The notes below the pieces were generated by a model. It was not told the origin of the DNA and did not search any database. It saw nothing but the letters and a program-made list of their open reading frames with translations. From an uncultured Ruminococcus sp. (GTDB taxonomy: Bacteria > Bacillota > Clostridia > Oscillospirales > Ruminococcaceae): DNA of 64,000 bases. Positions 17,519 through 25,491 of the stretch are shown piece by piece. Numbering within the stretch: position 1 is the stretch's first letter; each line of letters starts with the position of its first letter. The stretch spans positions 62,001 to 126,000 of the forward strand of contig CANQJV010000002.1 in assembly GCA_947624295.1 (NCBI GenBank), written 5' to 3'. A program made the position numbers and the translations under genes.

Positions 17519-19546
17519 ATGCCTTCAATAAATGTTCTTAGCAAGGAAATATCCGAACTTATAGCGGCAGGGGAAGTGATAGAGCGACCTGCATCTGTAA
17601 TAAAGGAGCTTGTAGAAAATTCGATAGATGCGGGAGCTGAACACATTACGGTTGAAATCAAAAACGGCGGTACTACGTATATGCGAGTGACGGACGACGG
17701 TATAGGAATGTCATTTGAAGATGTTCCGAAAGCGTTTCTCCGTCATGCGACGAGTAAAGTATTCACAAAAGATGATTTGGAGAATATAAATACGCTTGGA
17801 TTCAGGGGAGAAGCACTTGCGTCTGTATCGGCAGTAAGTAAAGTGGAGTTAATGACAAAGCAGAAAGGCGATACTTACGGGACACTGTATTCAATTGCGG
17901 GAAGTGAAGAAATTTCGCATGAAAAGAGTGGTTGTCCTGATGGAACGACTATAGTTATCCGTGACTTGTTTTACAACGTACCTGCGAGGGCGAAATTCAT
18001 GAAAAAGGACGTAACAGAGGCGAATGCGATAAGTAATATAATGCAGAAAATCACGTTATCGCACCCTGAAATATCGTTTAAGATGATACGAGACAACAGG
18101 ATTGAATTTAATTCAGCAGGTGACGGGGAATTATATTCAGCGGTGTATGCAATATACGGCAAAGATTTTGTAAAAGATTTAATGAGTGTTGACTATGAGT
18201 ATAACGGCGTACACGTAAGCGGATACATCGTGAAACCGCTTTATTCGAAAGGGAACAGGACTTTCCAGAATTTTTTTGTGAACGGGAGATATGTGCGTTC
18301 GAAACTATGTTCATCAGCGGTTGAAAACGCATATAAAAACATGGTAATGACGGGAAAATTTCCTGCTTGTGTACTGATGATTGATATGTCATCGCATGAT
18401 ATAGATGTAAACATTCACCCTGCTAAAGCGGAAGTAAGATTTACTGATGAAAAGAAAGTGACAGATGCTATATATTTTGCAGTAAAGAATGCGCTTATGA
18501 GTAATGGGCTTATATATGAATTTGAGATGAAACAGGAGCAGGATTGGCGGAAAACTGAAGAAACGGGTGAAATTTTACAGCAGAAGATACAATACAGACC
18601 GCTTGAGAACACCGGAGCAAACAAACAGCTTGAGGAAGTTATCTGTAAAACGGAGCAAGAATTTTCGGAGATGTATGCAGATAAAAAGCCGGCGGAGGAT
18701 TTCCCCGGAAAATTGCATGAAAATCCATTTGAATCAACCGGAGAATCTGCTGAAAAATTGCACGAAAATTCACCTGAATCAACTGAAGAATCTACTGGAG
18801 AATTGCATAAAAATTCACTTGAATCAACTGAAGAATCTGCTGGAGAACTGCACGAAAATCCACCTGAATCAACTGAAAAAACTGTTGAAAGCTACAAATA
18901 TATAACTCCCGAAAATTTTGAAAAGCACCCTGAAAAAACAGATGTTCCACGTGGAACACAAGAGCCGTCAGAAGAAAAGCCCGATATAAAGATAATAGGG
19001 GAGGCATTTGGTCTGTATATTCTTGCGGAATACGATAAAAAAATAATAATGATTGACAAACACGCTGCCCATGAACGTATAATTTTCGAGAGATTAAAAA
19101 AAGGCAACGGTAAACAGTATGGACAGGCACTTATTACGGGGATAAAAGTACTCCTTACGGCGGAAGAAATAGATGTTATGGAGAATAATAAGGAAATCCT
19201 CGAAAATCTGGGCTTTATATTCGATTTTTCCGAAAAACCGTGTATTATCGCTACTGCTGTCCCTACTTTTATTATGGATTCCGATATAGAAAGCATTATT
19301 TGCGAAATTGCAGGTAATTTGCGAATGTATAAACAAAATCCGCAGTCAGAATTACTTGACGATATTCTCCATAATATGGCTTGCAAAGCCGCTATAAAAG
19401 CTAATGACAAATGTTCTCCCGAAGAAATGAAGTCCCTCGTTGAACAGATTTTAGCTGACGAAAATATCCGCCATTGCCCTCACGGTCGCCCTGTTATGTT
19501 TACTATGACAAAATCTAATATTGACCACCAGTTCAGACGGACATAA
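17519..19546 (+). CDS. mutL: DNA mismatch repair protein MutL (endonuclease type)
   Basis: MutL couples MutS to strand incision. The N-terminal GHKL ATPase (residues 1-330) has ELVENSIDAGA, DDGIGM, ATSKV and GFRGEALASVSAVS. The C-terminal domain has DKHAAHERIIFE, ACKAAIKAND and CPHGRP, matching the metal-binding motifs of nuclease-proficient MutL. The linker between them (about 345-485) contains a four-copy 15-residue repeat (residues 398-457). GGGGAGG precedes ATG 17519. Length 675 is normal to slightly long because of the repeat. The last 18 codons are duplicated 238 bp downstream. Codon use changes toward C-ending codons in the last 400 bp. Confidence 0.96.
   Translation: MPSINVLSKEISELIAAGEVIERPASVIKELVENSIDAGAEHITVEIKNGGTTYMRVTDDGIGMSFEDVPKAFLRHATSKVFTKDDLENINTLGFRGEALASVSAVSKVELMTKQKGDTYGTLYSIAGSEEISHEKSGCPDGTTIVIRDLFYNVPARAKFMKKDVTEANAISNIMQKITLSHPEISFKMIRDNRIEFNSAGDGELYSAVYAIYGKDFVKDLMSVDYEYNGVHVSGYIVKPLYSKGNRTFQNFFVNGRYVRSKLCSSAVENAYKNMVMTGKFPACVLMIDMSSHDIDVNIHPAKAEVRFTDEKKVTDAIYFAVKNALMSNGLIYEFEMKQEQDWRKTEETGEILQQKIQYRPLENTGANKQLEEVICKTEQEFSEMYADKKPAEDFPGKLHENPFESTGESAEKLHENSPESTEESTGELHKNSLESTEESAGELHENPPESTEKTVESYKYITPENFEKHPEKTDVPRGTQEPSEEKPDIKIIGEAFGLYILAEYDKKIIMIDKHAAHERIIFERLKKGNGKQYGQALITGIKVLLTAEEIDVMENNKEILENLGFIFDFSEKPCIIATAVPTFIMDSDIESIICEIAGNLRMYKQNPQSELLDDILHNMACKAAIKANDKCSPEEMKSLVEQILADENIRHCPHGRPVMFTMTKSNIDHQFRRT
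18710..18889 (+). repeat. 45-bp x 4 tandem repeat within the mutL linker
   Basis: Four in-frame 45-bp units encode KLHENPFESTGESAE, KLHENSPESTEESTG, ELHKNSLESTEESAG and ELHENPPESTEKTVE. Units 2 and 3 are closest. The unit length is a multiple of three, so copy-number change keeps the frame. Confidence 0.9.
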
Positions 19547-19572
19547 CAAGTTAAATCAATTAAAAATATAAA
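19490..19572 (+). repeat. Copy 1 of an 83-bp direct repeat spanning the mutL 3' end
   Basis: From CCTGTTATG to ATATAAA this segment covers the last 18 mutL codons, the stop and 26 bp beyond. It matches 19728-19810 with five differences in 83 bp. Confidence 0.88.
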
Positions 19573-19727
19573 CGCATTTTTCCGTTTTATTGACTTTTTA
19601 ACAAAAAATTGTTTTTGCTATTGCATATTATTGTATAAATCACCAAAAATCACCGCTGAATTAGTTGAGAATATAACGGATTTTCAACAGTTTATTGACT
19701 TACTTGACAAAAAATATTGTTTTTACG

Positions 19728-19810
19728 CCTGTTATGTTTACTATGACAAAATCAAATATTGACCACCAGTTCAGACGTACATAATAAATTAAATCAGTTA
19801 AAAATATAAA
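19728..19810 (+). pseudogene. Duplicated mutL 3' end (gene fragment)
   Basis: It encodes MFTMTKSNIDHQFRRT followed by a stop, identical in protein to the MutL C-terminus, plus 26 bp of trailer. No start region or ribosome site belongs to it. It probably arose by segmental duplication of the mutL end. Confidence 0.85.
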
Positions 19811-20057
19811 TTATTTTGTTGATTCAATCTAAATTTATAAAAAATTTGATTTTGTCGTTGCCAAACTGTCTATCAATAAAGTGTATTGATTCTTCAACAA
19901 AAAAATCCCCTGTTATTATTAGCAATACAAATTTACTACTTAGTAACGCTATATAAATCAATTTTTCGTGATTTTATACAATAATCTCTGAATAAACAGG
20001 TTATTTAAGTAATAAATAAAACTAATTTTCTCCAAAAAAATTTATTAAAATAGATTT

Positions 20058-20085
20058 TTGAAAAAATATTTGTGCAATATATACA
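20058..20085 (+). promoter_or_regulatory. Possible promoter of miaA
   Basis: TTGAAA (20058-20063), 16-bp spacer, TATACA (20080-20085). Weak match, but the only reasonable pair near the start at 20157. Confidence 0.4.
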
Positions 20086-20156
20086 AAAAAGTTGATTTTC
20101 GTGCGATAATGTGAAGTTTTCAGATACAAAATTTCCCCTTAGGAGTTGATTTCTCT

Positions 20157-21107
20157 ATGAATAAAAAACCTTTTGTTCTCGCAATATGCGGTCCTACTGC
20201 CTCCGGTAAAACTTGGCTCGGCGTTGAATTGGCTAAAAAATATAACGGGGAAATTGTTTCGGCTGATTCAATTCAGATTTACAAAGGGCTTGACATTGCT
20301 TCCGCTAAACCGTCCGCTGACGAAATGCAGGGCGTTCCTCATCACCTTATTGACTTCCTCGACAGAAATACCGCCTTCAGTGTCGCTGATTATGTGCAAA
20401 TCGCTAATAAAAAAATTACCGATGTCCTCAACAGAAAAAAATTACCAATAATCGTCGGCGGTACTGGTCTGTATATAGATTCACTGCTCGATAATGTCAG
20501 ATTCTCAGACGCTAAAAATGACGATGATTACAGAAATTCTCTCTACGAATTTGCTCAGAATTATGGCAATCACGCTCTCTATCTGAAACTCGCTGAACTT
20601 GACCCCCCCGCCGCTGAAATAATTCACGAAAATAATCTCGTGCGTGTAGTACGGGCTCTTGAGGTGATTCACTCAACAGGTCGTAAATTCAGCGAACTTA
20701 AAGCCGAAAGCCGTGCCGTTCAAAGCCCATATGATTCCCTCATAATCGGTCTTTGCCCTCGTGACCGCTCCGCCCTCTATGACAGAATTAACAAAAGAGT
20801 CGATATAATGGTGCAAAATGGTCTCGTTCAGGAGGCAAAAGCTCTCTGGAACGAAAATATTAACTCCCAAATGAAAACTTCCGCTAATGCTATCGGTTTC
20901 AAGGAACTTATCCCCTATTTCGAAAATACCGCCTCCCTCGATGACTGCATTGACAAGATTAAACTCGAAACAAGACACTACGCTAAACGCCAACTCACTT
21001 GGTTCAGACGGAATAAACGCATAGTTTGGATTACTATCGATGATTTCAACAGAAAATCTGAAATTCTACAGAACGCTCAATGCATTATTGAAAATTACAG
21101 GCAGTAA
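20157..21107 (+). CDS. miaA: tRNA dimethylallyltransferase MiaA
   Basis: MiaA transfers the dimethylallyl group from DMAPP to A37 of tRNAs reading UNN codons, the substrate step before MiaB (12823). The 316-residue protein has the P-loop GPTASGKTW (residues 11-19), SADSIQIYKGLDI with the catalytic Asp, VGGTGLYIDSLLD and RHYAKRQLTWFRR. TAGGAG precedes ATG 20157. Synonymous codon choice (many CTC, GCC, TCC) differs clearly from mutS, which uses more G-ending and AGG codons. The gene order mutL-miaA-hfq is conserved. Confidence 0.97.
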   Translation: MNKKPFVLAICGPTASGKTWLGVELAKKYNGEIVSADSIQIYKGLDIASAKPSADEMQGVPHHLIDFLDRNTAFSVADYVQIANKKITDVLNRKKLPIIVGGTGLYIDSLLDNVRFSDAKNDDDYRNSLYEFAQNYGNHALYLKLAELDPPAAEIIHENNLVRVVRALEVIHSTGRKFSELKAESRAVQSPYDSLIIGLCPRDRSALYDRINKRVDIMVQNGLVQEAKALWNENINSQMKTSANAIGFKELIPYFENTASLDDCIDKIKLETRHYAKRQLTWFRRNKRIVWITIDDFNRKSEILQNAQCIIENYRQ

Positions 21108-21224
21108 TTTTACTCCCCCTCGTCACATTTTTGCAATATTGGCAGAATTATTTCTATTTCGTGAATCTATGTTGGCAATTTCTTATGAAGTTGATTTGTA
21201 TTATTAAAATTTTCCCCAAAACTA

Positions 21225-21253
21225 TTGCAATATAAGCAAATATGTGTTATAAT
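21225..21253 (+). promoter_or_regulatory. Promoter of hfq
   Basis: TTGCAA (21225-21230), 17-bp spacer, TATAAT (21248-21253) preceded by TGTGT (extended -10). It lies in the 224-bp miaA-hfq gap and leaves a leader of about 75 nt. Confidence 0.75.
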
Positions 21254-21331
21254 GTATTGTGTGTAATTGTATATCTCTTTAATATCGATATAGTTTACAC
21301 ATTAAATAAATATATAGAACGGAGAATGTGT

Positions 21332-21571
21332 ATGAACAAAACTATTAACTTACAGGACGTTTTCCTGAATCAGTGCAGGAGAGAAAAAATTGCTGTCACT
21401 ATTATCCTCACAAACGGCTTCCAGTTCAGGGGGATGGTCAAGGGATTCGACAGCTATGTCGCTATCTTCGATTGCGATGGGAAACAACAACTCGTATATA
21501 AACACGCTATCTCTACTATTATCCCTACTAAAGCTGTTTCTATCCTCGATGCCTCCGAAAAAGGCGAATAA
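21332..21571 (+). CDS. hfq: RNA chaperone Hfq
   Basis: Hfq forms a hexameric Sm ring that binds AU-rich RNA and small RNAs. Start ATG 21332 is chosen because GGAG lies seven bases before it; upstream in-frame ATGs (21242, 21326) lack a ribosome site at proper distance. The 79-residue protein shows [20 protein letters not shown], the Sm1 motif [18 protein letters not shown] and the Sm2 motif YKHAISTI (KH variant retained). It lacks a long C-terminal tail, as in Gram-positive Hfq. Located directly after miaA as in many bacteria. Confidence 0.97.
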   Translation: MNKTINLQDVFLNQCRREKIAVTIILTNGFQFRGMVKGFDSYVAIFDCDGKQQLVYKHAISTIIPTKAVSILDASEKGE

Positions 21572-21583
21572 TCGGTGGTCTGA

Positions 21584-22849
21584 ATGCGTTCTAATAAGTC
21601 GGACAGCGTGTTTATCGTGAAACTCCTCAGAAATGGCGTGCTTATCCTCATACTCATCGTCCTCTGCAGTATCGTCTATAACTTCAATAACAAACGCATG
21701 GCTACTGAAACCGCTCTCATGTCAAACGCTGTTTCCTCTAAAGATTTCAAGGGCGTTTTCATCAGAGATGAAAAAATGATTACTTTCAGCGGTAACGGCG
21801 TCCTCAGCTATAACGTTGCAGACGGCGGTAAAGTAGGTAACAATACCATTATCGCCGAAGTTTACCCCGATGATGAACAAATAGGCAGAAACAGGGAAAT
21901 TCAACACTTAGAAAAAGAACTCGATATTCTTAAAAAAATTCAGAACCCCGGTACCCTCGAATCAGCTCAGCCCGCAAGTTTATCCGAAAATATCGGCGAA
22001 AGCTACAGAAGTCTCATCTACAACCGTGATATGCATAATTATAACGAATTACGTGACGAAATGGAAAATCTCGTCGTCTATATGAGTACTTATCAGATTA
22101 TAACTAAAAGCGTTTCAGGATTCGAACAGCAAATTGTTGATATAAATAATCAACTCGCTGAACTTAAAAAGGCTTCTGTTAATTCAACCGAAATTATTAA
22201 GTCCGATGAATCGGCTTATTTCGTGAGCTACTGCGACGGCTATGAGTCGGAACTTTCTCCCGATAAACTCGACGAAATAACTATTGACGATATAAACAGT
22301 ATCTCCGACCGCCGCAGTAACGAAAATACAATCGTCGGGAAAATGATTGACGGCTACAGCTGGTATCTCGCCGGTATCGTCGATAACTCAAATAAAGAAT
22401 ACGCTGTCGGGAATAATGTTCAAATTAAATTCGATTCCTCTGATGAAAATTTCAACGCCGTTATTACTGATGTCCGTGATGAGGGTGACCCTCAGCAAAG
22501 TATAATCATTATGCAATGCAATCAGTTCAATTATGACCTCGTTCAGCATCGTGCCGAAAACGCTAAACTGATAAAAGGTGAATACAACGGTCTTAAAGTA
22601 CCCCGTGATTCTATCCGTTTCGACGATATTGAAGAAGATGTCTACGACGATAACGGCGAAAAAGTCGGTACTAAAACAACAAATTACAAGGGCGTGCGTA
22701 TACTCAAGGGCGAACAAATTGTGTTCAAAAAAATTGACGTTATCTATGAGGGCAGTGACTACGTTCTCTCAAAAGTACATGACGATGATTCAGGCTACCT
22801 CGCTCTCTACGATGATATTATTACTGAAGGTGAAGAAAATGTCGGATAA
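21584..22849 (+). CDS. HlyD-like membrane-anchored protein next to the sepF cluster
   Basis: A 421-residue protein with one N-terminal membrane helix (about 16-36, VLILILIVLCSIVYNF) and a long outer region. It contains a lipoyl/barrel-sandwich-like half (GVLSYNVADGGKVGNNTIIAEVY), a coiled-coil insert (IQHLEKELDILKKI... QQIVDINNQLAELKK) and a C-terminal beta domain, the plan of HlyD/membrane-fusion adaptors. No partner transporter is adjacent. Such a gene commonly lies just upstream of yggS-sepF in Clostridia, so a role at the septum or envelope is plausible but unproven. The stop overlaps the yggS start by 11 bp. Confidence 0.75.
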   Translation: MRSNKSDSVFIVKLLRNGVLILILIVLCSIVYNFNNKRMATETALMSNAVSSKDFKGVFIRDEKMITFSGNGVLSYNVADGGKVGNNTIIAEVYPDDEQIGRNREIQHLEKELDILKKIQNPGTLESAQPASLSENIGESYRSLIYNRDMHNYNELRDEMENLVVYMSTYQIITKSVSGFEQQIVDINNQLAELKKASVNSTEIIKSDESAYFVSYCDGYESELSPDKLDEITIDDINSISDRRSNENTIVGKMIDGYSWYLAGIVDNSNKEYAVGNNVQIKFDSSDENFNAVITDVRDEGDPQQSIIIMQCNQFNYDLVQHRAENAKLIKGEYNGLKVPRDSIRFDDIEEDVYDDNGEKVGTKTTNYKGVRILKGEQIVFKKIDVIYEGSDYVLSKVHDDDSGYLALYDDIITEGEENVG

Positions 22850-23537
22850 TTGCTACGAATATGTTGAAAAAAATCTTTCGGCAATTCGTGAAAATATTGC
22901 TGAAACTGCTGAAAAATACGGCAGAAATACAGATTCGGTACGCCTTATGGCTGTTACTAAAACTGTACCTCCCGATATTGTGAATTATGCCGTCTCTCTC
23001 GGTATTGACCTGCTCGGCGAAAATAAAGTACAGGAATTTCTCTCAAAACAACCTGTATACAATAAAGCCGCTGATGTGCACTTTATCGGGCATCTGCAAA
23101 CTAATAAAGTTAAATATATTATAGAAAATGTGAGCCTGATTCAGTCCGTTGACAGCCTGAAACTCGCTCATGAAATAAATCGCCTCGCTATCGCCCATAA
23201 TAAAATTATGGATATTCTCTGTGAGGTGAATATAGGCGGTGAGGTCTCTAAAAGCGGTGTCCCTCCTGAAAACCTTATCTCGCTGATTGAACAGATTTCT
23301 TTACTTCAGGGCGTTCGTGTCAAGGGTCTTATGACTATCCCGCCTCCCTCCAACAGCGACGTTTTCCTCGGTAAAATGGAGGAATTGTTCAATAAAGTTA
23401 AATCTGCCAATATTGAAAACGTCTCTATGGACGAGCTTTCAATGGGTATGTCCGGCGATTATCAACAGGCAATAATCCACGGCTCTACTATTGTAAGAAT
23501 CGGTACGGGACTTTTCGGCAAAAGAATTTATAATTAA
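22839..23537 (+). CDS. PLP-binding homeostasis protein YggS/YlmE
   Basis: YggS-type proteins bind pyridoxal phosphate without known enzymatic activity and balance vitamin B6 and amino-acid pools. I use ATG 22839 (MSDNCYEYVEKNLSAIREN) with GAAGGTGAAG upstream, as the frame before it is non-coding HlyD-gene sequence. The 232-residue protein has VRLMAVTKTVPPD (PLP lysine in AVTK), GENKVQEF, HFIGHLQTNK, MGMSGDYQQAI and VRIGTGLFG, all family signatures. It overlaps the HlyD-like gene and precedes sepF, as in Bacillus ylmE-ylmF. Confidence 0.95.
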   Translation: MSDNCYEYVEKNLSAIRENIAETAEKYGRNTDSVRLMAVTKTVPPDIVNYAVSLGIDLLGENKVQEFLSKQPVYNKAADVHFIGHLQTNKVKYIIENVSLIQSVDSLKLAHEINRLAIAHNKIMDILCEVNIGGEVSKSGVPPENLISLIEQISLLQGVRVKGLMTIPPPSNSDVFLGKMEELFNKVKSANIENVSMDELSMGMSGDYQQAIIHGSTIVRIGTGLFGKRIYN

Positions 23538-23617
23538 CTCAAAATGCGTTTCCGGATTTTCCGCATGAATCTTGTGAAGCGATAAAATTAAGCATATGCG
23601 GAGAATGGAGAAAAATT

Positions 23618-24136
23618 ATGAAAATTTTTGACAGTATCAAGGACTTCTTTTTTGCCTCGGATGAGGACGATGATGAAATTGTATCAGATACAAAGCCTGT
23701 TCAGTCCGATTCAAGAAGCGAAAGAGCCGCTGCTTCAACCGCAGCTTACAACATTAGCAATAATCAGAATGTTAATAATAACACTCCCGATGATTACGAT
23801 GAACCTGCTCCCGAACCAACAGGCAGAAGAAATAAAGTTGTCAATATCCAGACAACTGCTCAGCTTCAGGTCGTTCTCGTGAAACCGTCAGCTTTCACCG
23901 ACGCTAAACAAATCGCTGACCACCTTATCGCTAAGAAAACTGTCGTCCTTAACCTCGAAACTGCTTCACCCGAAAATAAAAGAAGAATTATCGATTTCCT
24001 CGTAGGTGTCGCTTACGCTAACGGCGGTAGTCTTAAACCTGTCGCAAATCTTACCTATATCATCACTCCCTATAACGTCGGCTTTATCGGTGAGGACCTC
24101 GTCGGCGAACTCGAAAACAATGGTGTGTTTATATGA
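23618..24136 (+). CDS. sepF: Cell division protein SepF
   Basis: SepF tethers FtsZ to the membrane and shapes the septum. The 172-residue protein has an N-terminal amphipathic helix (MKIFDSIKDFFFASDED), an acidic/Asn-rich linker (about 20-75) and the C-terminal SepF core with VVLVKPSAFTDAKQIADHL, VVLNLETASPENKRRIIDFL and GVAYANGGSLKPV, ending with YIITPYNVGFIGE. Its stop overlaps the ylmH start by four bases. ylmG, usually between sepF and ylmH, is missing. Confidence 0.95.
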   Translation: MKIFDSIKDFFFASDEDDDEIVSDTKPVQSDSRSERAAASTAAYNISNNQNVNNNTPDDYDEPAPEPTGRRNKVVNIQTTAQLQVVLVKPSAFTDAKQIADHLIAKKTVVLNLETASPENKRRIIDFLVGVAYANGGSLKPVANLTYIITPYNVGFIGEDLVGELENNGVFI

Positions 24137-24900
24137 TGTCTCAACAACAAGATAAGATTTTTTTCGCAAAATTGGCTGATATGGTTGACCACTGCGAACG
24201 TACAGGCTCTTACTCTTTCTCGAATTTCTTCGACGAAAGACAATCGGCTATGGCTGATTTATGGTGCAGACAAAATACAGGTAATCTCCTTTACTCTTTC
24301 TACGGCGGTTTCCCTCAGGCAAACAGAAAAATTCTCGCCGTTTACCCCGATTACTGCAAAGATTATCTGTATGACGATTTCCCCATTAAATGTGTCACTT
24401 TCCGCTACAGAAAAGAAGATGACCTTAAACACAAGGATTTCCTCGGGACTTTTATGGGGATGAATTTCAAACGTGAAGTTATCGGCGATATAGTCGTTAG
24501 TCAGGGCTTGACTCAGGCTTTCGTCACTGAAACCGCCGCTAAGCTTATAACGTCCCTCCTCTCCAAAATCGGAAGAACAGGCGTTAAAGTTTCAGATGAT
24601 GAACCGTTTGAAATACCAATCTCCGATGTGCAGAAATTCAAGGATATAACAGGCACTGTCGCCTCTCTGCGCCTTGACTGCATTACCGCTCTCGCCTGCA
24701 ATATCAGCCGTGAAAAAGCTGTATCACTGATACAGGCTGATAAAGTCGATGTGAACCACTTCACCGTCTCTTCAGTTTCACGTGAACTGAAAAAAGATGA
24801 CGTTCTCTCAATTCGTGGTCACGGGAGATTTATTCTCTCCGATATCGTCGGCTTGACAAGAAAAAATCGTATACACATTATTTTGAAAAAATATATTTAA
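24133..24900 (+). CDS. ylmH: YlmH-type S4-domain RNA-binding protein
   Basis: YlmH proteins carry a C-terminal S4 domain and bind ribosomal particles; they belong to the division-cluster context. The 255-residue protein has the YlmH body (FYGGFPQANRKILAVYPDY, DFLGTFMGMNFKREVIGDI) and an S4 RNA-binding segment near the C-terminus (LRLDCITALACNISREKAVS ... LIQADKVDVNHFTVSS, SIRGHGRFILSDI). The start is coupled to sepF by an ATGA overlap; a second ATG three bases later is also possible. divIVA follows after 16 bp. Confidence 0.93.
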   Translation: MMSQQQDKIFFAKLADMVDHCERTGSYSFSNFFDERQSAMADLWCRQNTGNLLYSFYGGFPQANRKILAVYPDYCKDYLYDDFPIKCVTFRYRKEDDLKHKDFLGTFMGMNFKREVIGDIVVSQGLTQAFVTETAAKLITSLLSKIGRTGVKVSDDEPFEIPISDVQKFKDITGTVASLRLDCITALACNISREKAVSLIQADKVDVNHFTVSSVSRELKKDDVLSIRGHGRFILSDIVGLTRKNRIHIILKKYI

Positions 24901-24916
24901 TCAGAGGTGAATATTT

Positions 24917-25453
24917 ATGATTACGTCTAAAGATGTAAGAAATAAAAGATTTGAAAAGGCTGCTTTCGGTTACAAACAAGAGGAAATTGATGAGTTTCTT
25001 TCTCAGCTTGAGGCAGAACTTGATGAAATGGAACGTGAACGTACTGAGGCTAACAGCAAAATACAGATTCTCGCTGATAAAGTCAGAGAATATATGAAGG
25101 ATGAGGACGCTATCAAAGATGCTATCCTTACCGTTCAAAAACAAAAACACGAAATTATTAACGACGCTAACGCTCAGGCTGAAAAAATTCTCGCTGATGC
25201 TCAGGCTAAAGCCGATGAACTCGAAGATGAGGCTGTCCGTCAGCACGCTGTAGCTATGGAAAAAAACAGGGCTGAAATCGCTAAGGAACAGGAAAGCCTT
25301 ATTGAAGCTCGCCGTCAGGTTTCTGATTTCAAAAAAAGCCTTTTCGATATGTACAAAACTCATCTTGAAATGATTTCTACTATGCCCGAATATTACGAAG
25401 ATGAGGAAACCGCTGAGGAAATTGCTGTCGCAGTTGCCTCCGAAGATGAATGA
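24917..25453 (+). CDS. divIVA: DivIVA-domain protein
   Basis: DivIVA proteins recognise negatively curved membranes at poles and septa and organise division machinery. The 178-residue protein has the N-terminal lipid-binding motif (MITSKDVRNKRFEKAAFGYK, then QEEIDEFLSQLEAEL) followed by coiled coil (about 30-150) and an acidic C-terminus. AGAGGTGA precedes the ATG. It lies between ylmH and ileS exactly as in Bacillus and many Clostridia. Confidence 0.95.
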   Translation: MITSKDVRNKRFEKAAFGYKQEEIDEFLSQLEAELDEMERERTEANSKIQILADKVREYMKDEDAIKDAILTVQKQKHEIINDANAQAEKILADAQAKADELEDEAVRQHAVAMEKNRAEIAKEQESLIEARRQVSDFKKSLFDMYKTHLEMISTMPEYYEDEETAEEIAVAVASEDE

Positions 25454-25491
25454 TTTATCATAACTACTAAAAACTAAAAGGAGTGTTACCA

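Larger units (their letters stand above)
19547..20156 (+). other. 610-bp non-coding gap between mutL and miaA
   Basis: No credible gene is present. The gap is very AT-rich and holds the second copy of the mutL tail (19728-19810), a repeated TTTATTGACTT...AACAAAAAATTG-type block (about 19583-19612 and 19691-19724), and a weak promoter for miaA near 20058. No clear terminator with GC stem was found. Strand composition changes from G-rich to C-rich across this gap. Confidence 0.6.

Noticed and set aside
19547-20156. Possible dif site or replication terminus element in the AT-rich gap
   Set aside because: I looked for an ACTTCCTATAATATATATTATGTAAACT-like arrangement in pieces; only a weak partial TTATGT match occurs, and that lies in mutL-derived sequence. 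Not enough to call.
22578-22838. N-terminal extension of the YggS protein
   Set aside because: This part is an out-of-frame shadow of the HlyD-like gene; family homology begins at MSDNCYEYVEKN (22839).
25454-25491. T-box leader before ileS
   Set aside because: Only 38 bp separate divIVA and ileS, with no room for a T-box stem or specifier loop.
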